DNA of 6,274 nucleotides from an uncultured Eubacteriales bacterium (GCA_905201305.1 CAJKNS010000143.1:1-6274); one strand, 5' to 3'. Shown: positions 1 to 6,168, numbered from the stretch's first letter. Translations and numbers: made by a program. The notes: generated by a model not told the origin, from the letters alone.

Positions 1-328
1 CTGGTTCGGGAAGGTGAAGGCCATCACCGAGGAAGTGGGCTACACCACCGACATGAAGGCCTATAAGCAGAATCCCGATGCACCCGAGTTCAAGAAGTTG
101 GATGCTACCGGACATGAGGAAATGCGGAAGGCTGTGGCAGATCCCAGAGATATGCCCGACTATGAGGGGATGGAGGGCTTTGTGGCGCCGAAATATGATC
201 TCGAAAACCGCCCCAATCAGCACGATCTTACCATGGCGGAGTACTTTATGCAGAATCTCATTCAGGATTACTTTATGGGCCGCACAACTCCGCAGGAAAC
301 CTATGGCGAATATATGTGCATTGGCTAA
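1..328 (+). CDS. Flavodoxin-like protein, C-terminal part only (5' end outside the window)
   Basis: The reading frame is already open at the window edge (first full codon at base 2) and runs 108 residues to TAA at 326-328. The N-terminal FMN-binding fold is off the window, so the call rests on similarity to the two complete flavodoxin-like proteins further right. Shared blocks, numbered from the first visible residue, are YKQNPDAPEFKKL (21-33; FKKDPKAEEFKKY and YERNPADPVFSGL in the others), a RPN/RPH motif (70-72) followed by an acidic helix, a DYF/GYF motif (89-91), and a C-terminal tail ending GEYMCIG (GEYISIS and SVYTCIG in the others). It is therefore a third family member. A hairpin terminator follows its stop at once, so it is the last gene of its transcript. 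Redox function is inferred from the paralogues only. Confidence 0.75.
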   Translation, partial: WFGKVKAITEEVGYTTDMKAYKQNPDAPEFKKLDATGHEEMRKAVADPRDMPDYEGMEGFVAPKYDLENRPNQHDLTMAEYFMQNLIQDYFMGRTTPQETYGEYMCIG

Positions 329-336
329 AAACGATC

Positions 337-366
337 ACGGCAGTGGGAATACCCACTGCCGTTTTT
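337..366. terminator. Bidirectional rho-independent terminator between convergent genes
   Basis: An 11 bp perfect stem (337-347 with 352-362) closes an AATA loop, and TTTTT follows on the plus strand at 362-366. Read on the minus strand, the same stem is followed by a T-run about five bases away, from the AAAAA at 328-332. It sits between the stop of the plus-strand flavodoxin-like gene (328) and the stop of the convergent minus-strand gene (373), so it can end both transcripts. Confidence 0.9.
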
Positions 367-372
367 GATTGT

Positions 373-1062
373 TTACTGCGGAACTGCGCGAATTCCGTCG
401 GTTTCATCGGTAACATGCAGGGTCAGCACCGGGCGGTCCTCCTGTAAGGCTCCCGTAAAGCAGAACAGAGAGCCGCTTCCGGTTCTGGTGGTCACGGTAA
501 ACTGCTCCGGAGTTCCGGTGACAGACAGGAAGGGATTGATATCACATTTGTCTCCCACCTTGGGAAGCGGGGGCATTTCACCCTCGGGTGCAGGACCGCC
601 CGGACCTCCGCCTGCCATCATATGCTGCATAAATTCCAGGGTTTTCTCGTCCATCAGGCAGTACATTTCACCGCCCAGGACTTCATTTTCCTGTCGGATG
701 ACAAAATGGTTCTCCTTTACGCCGCCAGGAGAATAAACGCCCACCAGATATTCGCCCTCCAGCTGTCCGGGTGTTCCGGAAATCCGTGTGCCCGGCTCCA
801 GCGGAATCGTCTCATGGGTAGTCAGGCACAGCTCCAGCCCCTCCGCTTTCATGGGTCCGGAAAGGATAAATTCCGTCCGCCCTACCATGGTGCGGCAGGT
901 CAAAACTTCGTTTTCTACCGTTCCTTCCACAGGGCAAAGAGTGGACGGCTCGTAGGGATTGGTCAGGGTGCCGCTGAGCTTTTCGGGCTTACCCAAAAGG
1001 GTTAAAATGCTCTTTCGATCTCCCCCGGGCAGCGGGAGCGTAATTTCATATGTTCCGTTCAT
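373..1062 (-). CDS. Unrecognised 229-residue protein with two related beta-rich halves
   Basis: I do not recognise the family. The ATG (1062-1060) is preceded by AAGGAGGA at 1071-1078, which fixes the start; an ATG eight bases upstream is out of frame. There is no signal peptide, membrane segment or obvious catalytic motif, so it is probably cytosolic. The sequence alternates hydrophobic and polar residues with many Gly, Thr and Pro, suggesting beta sheet. The halves are related: G3-x-Y5, P12-G13-G14, E27, L29 and G31 recur exactly 100 residues later as G103-x-Y105, P112-G113-G114, E127, L129 and G131. Both halves then end with an F-x-x-(S/T)-G...L-x-L strand pattern near 65-80 and 200-215. 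The second half carries a Gly/Pro-rich insertion at about 150-168. It converges on the partial flavodoxin-like gene and diverges from the complete one, sharing a regulatory region with the latter. It could be a small-molecule-binding beta domain, but that is only a guess. Confidence 0.85.
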   Translation of the reverse strand: MNGTYEITLPLPGGDRKSILTLLGKPEKLSGTLTNPYEPSTLCPVEGTVENEVLTCRTMVGRTEFILSGPMKAEGLELCLTTHETIPLEPGTRISGTPGQLEGEYLVGVYSPGGVKENHFVIRQENEVLGGEMYCLMDEKTLEFMQHMMAGGGPGGPAPEGEMPPLPKVGDKCDINPFLSVTGTPEQFTVTTRTGSGSLFCFTGALQEDRPVLTLHVTDETDGIRAVPQ

Positions 1063-1071
1063 ACGGGCATT

Positions 1072-1078
1072 CCTCCTT
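1072..1078 (-). promoter_or_regulatory. Ribosome binding site of the minus-strand gene
   Basis: Read on the minus strand this is AAGGAGG, nine bases before the ATG at 1062-1060. It decides the start of the 229-residue protein. Confidence 0.85.
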
Positions 1079-1091
1079 ATTTTATAGCTCT

Positions 1092-1120
1092 ATTATATCG
1101 AAAACCGTCCCATTCCGGCA
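1092..1120 (-). promoter_or_regulatory. Promoter of the minus-strand gene: consensus -10, weak -35
   Basis: On the minus strand a perfect TATAAT lies at 1097-1092. The hexamer 17 bases upstream (1120-1115, TGCCGG) is a poor -35, so expression probably needs an activator. Transcription would start near 1085, about 23 bases before the start codon. A TTGTGCA half-site (1127-1121, minus strand) touches the -35 and matches the arms of the inverted repeat at 1152-1174. Confidence 0.6.
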
Positions 1121-1145
1121 TGCACAAATCCATGCTCTTCTATTC

Positions 1146-1180
1146 AAAAATTGTGCAACCCCATGAATTGCACAGTTTTT
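1146..1180. promoter_or_regulatory. Inverted repeat, likely operator shared by two divergent promoters
   Basis: TGTGCAA (1152-1158) and TTGCACA (1168-1174) form perfect 7 bp arms around a 9-base spacer. AAAAA and TTTTT flanks at 1146-1150 and 1176-1180 continue the symmetry, with one mismatch (1151/1175). The dyad centre at 1163 is equidistant from the -10 boxes of the two divergent promoters (1092-1097 and 1229-1234). A further TGCACAA copy sits at 1121-1127. The binding protein is not known; the AraC regulator encoded at 3963 is one candidate. The low-GC stem and long loop make a terminator less likely. Confidence 0.55.
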
Positions 1181-1205
1181 AAAGGAAAAAAGCAGAGTTT
1201 CTTTC

Positions 1206-1234
1206 TACGTTTTTCTCCGGAATGACGCTATACT
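1206..1234 (+). promoter_or_regulatory. Promoter of the flavodoxin-like / solute-binding protein operon
   Basis: TATACT at 1229-1234 is a good -10. The hexamer 17 bases upstream (TACGTT, 1206-1211) is far from TTGACA, and neighbouring spacings are no better. The predicted start near 1241 gives a leader of about 37 bases. A good -10 with no -35 fits activator dependence, and the inverted repeat centred at 1163 lies about 78 bases upstream. Confidence 0.55.
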
Positions 1235-1277
1235 GATGACATCAAACAACAAAACCGCAAGGAAAGGATGCGATATT

Positions 1278-2120
1278 ATGGCAAGAAAAGCGCTGATTCT
1301 CTATGCCTCCGTTACCGGCAACACCGAAAAAATTGCAGGCTGCTTCCAGGAAGCGCTGGAGGAAATGAACTGGGAGGTTGACTCCATTAAGATCACCAAC
1401 AAGACCAATTTTGTGGAGAACCCCATCTTCTTTGACCATTATGATCTCCTGTTTGTGGGCAGCCCCATTATGGCAGGGCTTCCCTCCACGCTCATTGGAA
1501 AGAATCTGGGGCTCACCGCCTCCATGCCCCCTCGGATGTATTCGGACCGGCTGATTATGCCCGGACTCAAGCGTCCCGAAACCCCTGACTATACCCCCTA
1601 CGCCATTGAGTTCTGCACCTATGGCGGTACCTCCACCGGTCCCAGCGAGTGTCTGGCTACCCTTGCCATTGAAAAGCTGTATCTTGAGAATCTGTACATC
1701 CAGACCATCGGTCAGTTCGCCTGCCTGGGCACCGAGCTGCACCATGCCTCCGTTGACACCATTGCGGATGATCTGAATATCTCCGTGGATCTTGCTTCTG
1801 AGCTGCTCAGCCGTTTCAAGAAGGACCCCAAGGCAGAGGAATTCAAGAAGTATCCCCCGCACATTCTCGGCAAAATCCGTCAGGCTGCCAACATGGGCGA
1901 GCAGGGACCCATCCATGAGCCCCCGGAGATGGCAAAGATGAGCCCCGAGGAAAAAGCCATGGTCAAAAAAGCCGGCGTGATGCCCCACGAGCGGGAGCAG
2001 CGTCCCAATGCCGACGACAAGGAAGCCGCAAAGATCTTTATCCGCAATGTGGTAAAGGGTTACTTCCCCTCCGAAACAGGCCGCAGAGAATATGGCGGCG
2101 AATATATCAGCATCAGCTAA
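1278..2120 (+). CDS. Flavodoxin-like FMN protein with C-terminal extension (280 residues)
   Basis: The N-terminal part of about 160 residues is a flavodoxin-type fold, known to bind FMN and shuttle electrons in the cytosol. After the first beta strand (ALILYA, 5-10) comes the phosphate-binding loop S11-V-T-G-N-T16. A VGSPIMAGLPS loop follows at 60-70 and a TYGGTSTGPSE loop at 114-124, where flavodoxins contact the isoalloxazine ring. Residues from about 160 to 280 are an extra, mainly helical, acidic and lysine-rich region ending GEYISIS. Ordinary flavodoxins are about 140-180 residues, so the extension is a family trait, shared with its two paralogues here. The ATG at 1278 is chosen because AAGGAAAGG (1259-1267) precedes it; an in-frame ATG at 1236 lies before the predicted transcription start and has no ribosome site. 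The solute-binding protein gene follows after 13 bases, so the two are probably cotranscribed. The redox partner is unknown. Confidence 0.88.
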   Translation: MARKALILYASVTGNTEKIAGCFQEALEEMNWEVDSIKITNKTNFVENPIFFDHYDLLFVGSPIMAGLPSTLIGKNLGLTASMPPRMYSDRLIMPGLKRPETPDYTPYAIEFCTYGGTSTGPSECLATLAIEKLYLENLYIQTIGQFACLGTELHHASVDTIADDLNISVDLASELLSRFKKDPKAEEFKKYPPHILGKIRQAANMGEQGPIHEPPEMAKMSPEEKAMVKKAGVMPHEREQRPNADDKEAAKIFIRNVVKGYFPSETGRREYGGEYISIS

Positions 2121-2125
2121 GGAGG
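2121..2125 (+). promoter_or_regulatory. Ribosome binding site that fixes a GTG start
   Basis: GGAGG directly follows the upstream gene's TAA and lies eight bases before the GTG at 2134. It supports that GTG over the in-frame ATG at 2092, which would add 14 residues ahead of a normal lipoprotein signal. Confidence 0.88.
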
Positions 2126-2133
2126 TTATTTTT

Positions 2134-3858
2134 GTGAAAAAGAAATTGTTATCCATGCTGCTGGCACTGACCACGCTTGCCACGCTGCTTACCGCCTGTG
2201 GCAGCAACGGTTCTTCCGCTGCATCCTCCGGTTCCGGCGATGTGCAGACTACAGCAGAAGCCCCCAAGGAAGTCTCCGCAGCCGAAACGCCCGCTGCCGA
2301 AGCACCTGCAAGTACCGCAGAGGAATCGATTCAGGAATCCGTCTTTGAGATTCCCGAGGTGTCCTATCCCCTCACCGACACGCCAGAGAGCTTTTCTCTC
2401 TGGTATTCCTTCCCCGGTGATCTGTCCGATATCATGGACGCCTATCTCGCCGGCGGTCAGAGCAGCGTTTTAAAGGCTGTAGCCGAGAAAACCGGCGTCA
2501 GCCTGACCTTTATGCTCCAGTCCGTTACCACCGCTTCCGATAACTTCAATCTGCTGGTGGCATCCGGCGATTACCCTGATCTCTTCTATAATGCCAGCAG
2601 CTACTACACCGGCGGCATTGACAAGGCGGTGGAAGACGAGGTGCTGGTGGACGTGACCGAGCTGGTGCCGGAATATGCCCCCAACTACTATTACAACATC
2701 ACCAAGGACCCTGACACCCTTTCCGAGGTGTCCACCCCCTCCGGTCGTCTGGTGGAAATTCAGCGGCTGGAAGCGGAATATACCAAGTCCAGCACAGGTC
2801 TTGTGATTCGTCAGGACTGGCTCGACGATCTGGGTAAGGATATGCCCGTTACGCTGGACGATCTCCACGATGTGCTCACCGCCTTCAAAAACGAAAAGGG
2901 CGCCACCGAAGCGCTTGGCATCCCCTATACCGGCGTGCTGGATGAGGATGAAATCTGCTCTGCCTTTGATGTTGGCGGCGTCTATGCAGCCTTTATGGGC
3001 GCTTATCCCGTCTACGTAGTGGATGGCGACGTGAAGTTTGGCTGGGTAGAAGAGGGCTTCAAGGATTACCTGACGCTGATGCATCAGTGGTATACCGAGG
3101 GTCTGCTTGGCGCTGACTTCTACATTGAAAACACCGGTCACGGACTGGACGCCAGCAAAACCACCACCGGTCAGAGCGGCGTATTCACCTGCGACTACTT
3201 CCAGATGGACCTGCTCCAGTCCCAGATGGCAGAAGAGGGCGCCGACATCCAGGCAATGGCAGCCCCGGTGATGGAAGCCGGTCAAACCCTGCATTTTGCC
3301 AGCAAGAAGACCCTGGTGGGCGACAACTCCTGGTCCATCACCACTGCCTGCCACGATGCACCGCTGGCACTGCAATATATGGATTACTTCTTCACCGACG
3401 AGGGCAGCATTCTCTGCAACTACGGCGTCGAGGGCGAGGGTATGGAGTATGGTGCAAACGGTGAGCCCGAATACACCGAGCTGGTATACAACAATCCCGA
3501 TCACAGCATGCGCGAAACCCAGGTGATGTACACCCTGACCATCGGACCCTTCATTGAGAAGGAAAGCCGCAGCGACATTGCCTACAGCGAAAAGGAGATT
3601 GAAGCCCGGAGCACCTGGGACAGCAACACCGACGATGCCTACACCATGCCTACCACTGAGATGAGCGCCGACCAAGCCAGCGAAATGGCAGGCATCATGG
3701 GCGATCTCATGACCTATGCCACTGGCAAGGTAACGGAATTCATCATTGGCTCTGACGATCTTGCAAACTGGGATGCCTATCTCCAGCAGATGGAAACCCT
3801 GAACATTGATCGCGTTGTGGAAATTTATCAGGAAGTCTATGACGCCTATGCAGCCTAA
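2134..3858 (+). CDS. Extracellular solute-binding lipoprotein, LplA-like (574 residues)
   Basis: This is the surface substrate-capturing component typical of an ABC importer. From the GTG start the protein has KKK at 2-4, a hydrophobic core (5-19) and the lipobox L19-T20-A21-C22; Cys22 would be lipidated and anchor the protein outside the membrane. A Ser/Ala/Pro/Glu-rich linker runs to about residue 72. The binding domain begins near YPLTDTPESFSLW (77-89) and includes VIRQDWLDDLG (224-234) followed by a P-V-T-L-D-D segment, a pattern typical of the large LplA/YtcQ-like solute-binding proteins of Firmicutes. Length fits that group (about 500-580). These usually travel with two permease genes of the LplB/YtcP type, but none is in this window; instead a flavodoxin-like gene precedes it and a regulator follows. 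The ligand cannot be told from sequence; relatives are linked to oligosaccharides. It may work with a distant permease or act as a sensor. Confidence 0.9.
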   Translation: MKKKLLSMLLALTTLATLLTACGSNGSSAASSGSGDVQTTAEAPKEVSAAETPAAEAPASTAEESIQESVFEIPEVSYPLTDTPESFSLWYSFPGDLSDIMDAYLAGGQSSVLKAVAEKTGVSLTFMLQSVTTASDNFNLLVASGDYPDLFYNASSYYTGGIDKAVEDEVLVDVTELVPEYAPNYYYNITKDPDTLSEVSTPSGRLVEIQRLEAEYTKSSTGLVIRQDWLDDLGKDMPVTLDDLHDVLTAFKNEKGATEALGIPYTGVLDEDEICSAFDVGGVYAAFMGAYPVYVVDGDVKFGWVEEGFKDYLTLMHQWYTEGLLGADFYIENTGHGLDASKTTTGQSGVFTCDYFQMDLLQSQMAEEGADIQAMAAPVMEAGQTLHFASKKTLVGDNSWSITTACHDAPLALQYMDYFFTDEGSILCNYGVEGEGMEYGANGEPEYTELVYNNPDHSMRETQVMYTLTIGPFIEKESRSDIAYSEKEIEARSTWDSNTDDAYTMPTTEMSADQASEMAGIMGDLMTYATGKVTEFIIGSDDLANWDAYLQQMETLNIDRVVEIYQEVYDAYAA

Positions 3859-3871
3859 CCCGTAATCACGT

Positions 3872-3897
3872 CCCGGCAAGGGGGTTCCCTTGCCGGG
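3872..3897 (+). terminator. Strong hairpin after the solute-binding protein gene, weak U-tract
   Basis: A perfect 11 bp GC-rich stem (3872-3882 with 3887-3897) closes a GGTT loop, 13 bases after the stop codon. It is followed by CGCTTGCTCTTGC instead of a clean T-run. It may be a leaky terminator or an mRNA-stabilising 3' hairpin, so read-through into the regulator gene is plausible. Confidence 0.65.
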
Positions 3898-3900
3898 CGC

Positions 3901-3929
3901 TTGCTCTTGCAGACAAAACCAGGTATAAT
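3901..3929 (+). promoter_or_regulatory. Promoter of the AraC-family regulator gene
   Basis: TTGCTC (3901-3906), a 17-base spacer and a perfect TATAAT (3924-3929) form a plausible sigma-70-type promoter starting near 3936, about 27 bases before the ATG. It begins three bases after the preceding hairpin stem, so the regulator and the gene behind it can be transcribed independently of the upstream operon. Confidence 0.7.
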
Positions 3930-3962
3930 GAATCAGAAGCATACCGAACAGGAGGTGAACCC

Positions 3963-5087
3963 ATGGTCGAATCTGCCGCTCAGCCAATTCCTTGGCAGGA
4001 GTTGCTGCTGGGCAACGCGCCTGCTCCCCAGCTTACAACGCTGCCTGTGCTGCTGGGTATCCGTCAGTGGAACGGGAACCCGGACTGGCGCGACAAATAC
4101 CGAACGCTGAAGCAAATGGAAGCCCTGCTCCGTCAAGCGCTGCTTGAAAACGATTCCATGGGCGATTGCCTCCGTCTGGACGAAGGGCACCTGCTGACGA
4201 TTCTCACCGAAAATACCGCGCAGTCACAGGTCGCCGGAATCTGTCAGCGTATTATGGAACAGTGTAGCCAAGCGCTTCCCTGTGAGGCTGGCTGTTATGT
4301 GGGCTGCCTTGCCCCTGCCGCAGAGCTGAACCGTATGGTAGACCGTCTGCTTCAGCTGGAGCAGGAGCAGCTCTCCAGCTGTCAGGTTTTGCTGCTGGGC
4401 AATGAAACCGCCCTTCAGCCCATTTCCGACTCTCTGCTCACCGGCTGGCGCTATCTATTGATGGACGAGGCATTTGACGAGCTTTTAACCGAAGCCGAGG
4501 ATTTCTTTATGAGCTCCGGGCACAGCTTCCGCTCTGAGGCACTGCATCGGTTCCATCCGGATTTCATTCAGCTGCTCTATGGCGTGATGAGCGAAAAGCA
4601 TGTGCCGGCGCATGTGCTTTTTGACCGGAGTGAAAACGCCCGCTGCTTCCGGGAGGCGCCGGACTCCATTGCCAACACCCTCACCTGGATTTTCTCTGCC
4701 GTTACCGCGCTGTCGGATTATCTGGAACAGCGCCGGAAAAGTCAGGGCTATACCCAGCAAGCCAAAGAATATATTCTCTCTCATCTCAGCGAGAATTTCA
4801 CCCGGCAGGAAATTGCCGATCACGTCCATTTGAGCCAAAACCATCTGGCGCGGCTATTTCGTCAGGAAACCGGCTCCAGCATTTCCGACTTCATTCTACA
4901 GCAGCGGATGCAGCAGGCGTTCGGTCTGCTGACCAACACCACGCTTCCCGTTGGGCAGGTAGCAGAGCAGGTGGGATATGAGAACTACAGCTATTTCCTC
5001 ACCCTCTTTCGCCGAGTTGCCGGCATGACCCCCAGCCAGTACCGGGAAAAATACAGCAATATCAAGGAGGAATCCCACCATGGCTAA
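3963..5087 (+). CDS. AraC-family transcriptional regulator, YesN-like without receiver domain (374 residues)
   Basis: The C-terminal 105 residues or so are a clear AraC/XylS DNA-binding domain. The first helix-turn-helix spans about 280-302 (RQEIADHVHLSQNHLARLF core). The second spans about 330-352 and is followed by the family signature ending G-M-T-P-S-Q-Y-R (354-361). The first 260 residues lack the phospho-acceptor receiver of YesN response regulators. Instead, residues about 65-140 resemble the degenerate GGDEF-like middle domain often found in YesN-type proteins, so the signal is probably a ligand or protein contact, not phosphorylation. Cysteines 101, 107, 111 and 115 cluster in this region. 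The ATG has AGGAGG (3950-3955) seven bases upstream. Its stop overlaps the next gene's start by 8 bases, so it is translationally coupled to a flavodoxin-like protein. It probably controls the neighbouring promoters; being an activator is an inference from the family and from weak -35 boxes nearby. Confidence 0.92.
   Translation: MVESAAQPIPWQELLLGNAPAPQLTTLPVLLGIRQWNGNPDWRDKYRTLKQMEALLRQALLENDSMGDCLRLDEGHLLTILTENTAQSQVAGICQRIMEQCSQALPCEAGCYVGCLAPAAELNRMVDRLLQLEQEQLSSCQVLLLGNETALQPISDSLLTGWRYLLMDEAFDELLTEAEDFFMSSGHSFRSEALHRFHPDFIQLLYGVMSEKHVPAHVLFDRSENARCFREAPDSIANTLTWIFSAVTALSDYLEQRRKSQGYTQQAKEYILSHLSENFTRQEIADHVHLSQNHLARLFRQETGSSISDFILQQRMQQAFGLLTNTTLPVGQVAEQVGYENYSYFLTLFRRVAGMTPSQYREKYSNIKEESHHG
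5064..5070 (+). promoter_or_regulatory. Ribosome binding site inside the araC-type gene
   Basis: AAGGAGG lies nine bases before the ATG at 5080 and is part of the regulator's last codons. It allows initiation on the flavodoxin-like gene within the 8-base overlap. Confidence 0.85.
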
Positions 5088-5883
5088 CCGTGCGCTGATT
5101 CTCTATGCATCCAGCACTGGAAATACAGAAAAGCTTGCCCTTGTATTTCAGGACGTGCTGACCCAATATCACTGGGCAGCAGACCTCATTCATCTGGACG
5201 AGGACACCGATCTTCCCGGTCAGGGAATTTATCTGGATCAATATGATCTGGTTTTGCTGGGCTCTCCGGTGATCTCCGGCAGTCCCTCGCCGCTGGTCTC
5301 CCGGCATCTGGCTTTGGTAGATGTGGATCCGCCTCGGCTCTACAGCAATCAGCTGATCTTTCCGGGCTCACTGTTTCAGCCGGAACGCGCGCCGCTGGGC
5401 ATTGCATTTGTCACCTACTCCGGCGAAACCTTTGGTCCCTCCGAGGCGCTTCCCGCGCTAGAGCTGGAGTCCATGTATCTTAAATATCTGTTTTTGGACG
5501 TCATCGGCAAGTTCACCTGCCCGGGACGAAAAGCCCCCAAAAGCACCATTGAGCTGCTTGCCTCTGAATTAGGGCTCAGTCCGGATGAGGTGGCGCAGCG
5601 AATTGGCAAATATGAGCGAAACCCCGCAGACCCGGTTTTTTCCGGTCTTTCCGAGGACGCTTTGGCACTGCTGCATCAGGCAGTTATGGACCAGAAAAAC
5701 GGCGGTGCCATTTCGTTGCCGGTGGAATTCTCTCAGGAGATCTGGCATCGAAACCTGGATTCCCGTCCTCATAGCCGGGATCTTCAAAAGGCACGCATCT
5801 TCCTGGAGGAAATTCTGGAGGACTATTTTACCTCCGAGGGGCTTCCCAAGCAGCCCGGCTCTGTGTACACCTGCATCGGCTGA
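5080..5883 (+). CDS. Flavodoxin-like FMN protein with C-terminal extension, second complete copy (267 residues)
   Basis: This is a paralogue of the 280-residue protein encoded at 1278. The same order of motifs is present: an N-terminal strand ALILYA (5-10), phosphate loop S11-S-T-G-N-T16, LGSPVISGSPS (60-70), TYSGETFGPSE (112-122), a VIGKFTCPG strand (141-149), and the C-terminal extension with KYERNPADPVF (177-187), RPH (229-231), EDYF (247-250) and the ending SVYTCIG. FMN binding and electron transfer are expected from the fold. The copies are clearly diverged outside the motifs (for example TYGG becomes TYSG), so this is an old duplication with probably different partners or potentials. 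The start overlaps the regulator's stop (ATGGCTAA, 5080-5087), which with the internal ribosome site points to translational coupling. A terminator follows about 50 bases after the stop. Confidence 0.9.
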   Translation: MANRALILYASSTGNTEKLALVFQDVLTQYHWAADLIHLDEDTDLPGQGIYLDQYDLVLLGSPVISGSPSPLVSRHLALVDVDPPRLYSNQLIFPGSLFQPERAPLGIAFVTYSGETFGPSEALPALELESMYLKYLFLDVIGKFTCPGRKAPKSTIELLASELGLSPDEVAQRIGKYERNPADPVFSGLSEDALALLHQAVMDQKNGGAISLPVEFSQEIWHRNLDSRPHSRDLQKARIFLEEILEDYFTSEGLPKQPGSVYTCIG

Positions 5884-5934
5884 TTGGCACAGCATACGTA
5901 TTGAAGCCTCAGCTTTACTTTACAATGAATCCGG

Positions 5935-5968
5935 AACCCACTCTCTTTCAGATAAGGGAGTGGGTTTT
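5935..5968 (+). terminator. Rho-independent terminator after the second complete flavodoxin-like gene
   Basis: An 11 bp stem with one T-G wobble (5935-5945 with 5956-5966) encloses a 10-base loop, and TTTT (5965-5968) follows. It ends the regulator/flavodoxin-like transcript. There is no A-run on its left, so it acts on the plus strand only. Confidence 0.8.
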
Positions 5969-6027
5969 CCTGCGATAGAAACAAATCATTTTTGAATTCT
6001 TTTGCTTCATTTTCATAAAAACAGGCT

Positions 6028-6059
6028 GTTTCGACAGGAAAACGTGTCGTTTTGACAGG
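6028..6059 (+). repeat. Direct repeat pair GTTTYGACAGG, 21 bp apart: likely activator operator
   Basis: GTTTCGACAGG (6028-6038) and GTTTTGACAGG (6049-6059) differ at one base and start 21 bases apart, two helical turns, on the same DNA face. The downstream copy ends five bases before the -35 position of the promoter with TATAAT at 6087. Direct repeats in this position are typical of AraC-family activator sites. The first repeat also overlaps the small palindrome AAACAG-G-CTGTTT (6019-6031). Confidence 0.55.
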
Positions 6060-6063
6060 TCGG

Positions 6064-6092
6064 TGGAATATACGCGTTTATCCTAGTATAAT
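6064..6092 (+). promoter_or_regulatory. Promoter with perfect -10 and no -35, behind the direct repeats
   Basis: TATAAT lies at 6087-6092. The hexamer 17 bases upstream (TGGAAT, 6064-6069) is a poor -35. The perfect TTGACA at 6052-6057 is 29 bases away, too far to pair with it, and is part of the direct repeat. Transcription would start near 6099 and run toward the right edge. Confidence 0.5.
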
Positions 6093-6168
6093 AATTGGAT
6101 AAAAAGAACGGTATAGGAACACGTTTTGAAGCGCTGAGATTCGCTTCCCGGCTGGGAAAAAACATTTT

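Noticed and set aside
1146..1180. Inverted repeat as a rho-independent terminator
   Set aside because: A T-run does follow, but the stem is short and low in GC with a 9-base loop, no gene ends into it on either strand, and it sits between divergent promoters.
1236..1277. Earlier in-frame ATG for the first complete flavodoxin-like protein
   Set aside because: It lies two bases after the -10 box, before the predicted transcription start, and has no ribosome site; the added residues do not match the paralogue, which begins at the equivalent of 1278.
1242..2267. 341-codon open frame on the minus strand
   Set aside because: It is antisense to the flavodoxin-like gene and spans the gene junction and promoter; no ribosome site or recognisable motif.
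2470..3987. 505-codon open frame on the minus strand
   Set aside because: It lies antisense to the well-supported solute-binding protein gene, has no ribosome binding site, and its His/Val/Gly-rich translation looks like a shadow of codon bias.
5925..5978. 17-codon frame after the last flavodoxin-like gene
   Set aside because: It runs through the terminator hairpin and has no ribosome binding site.
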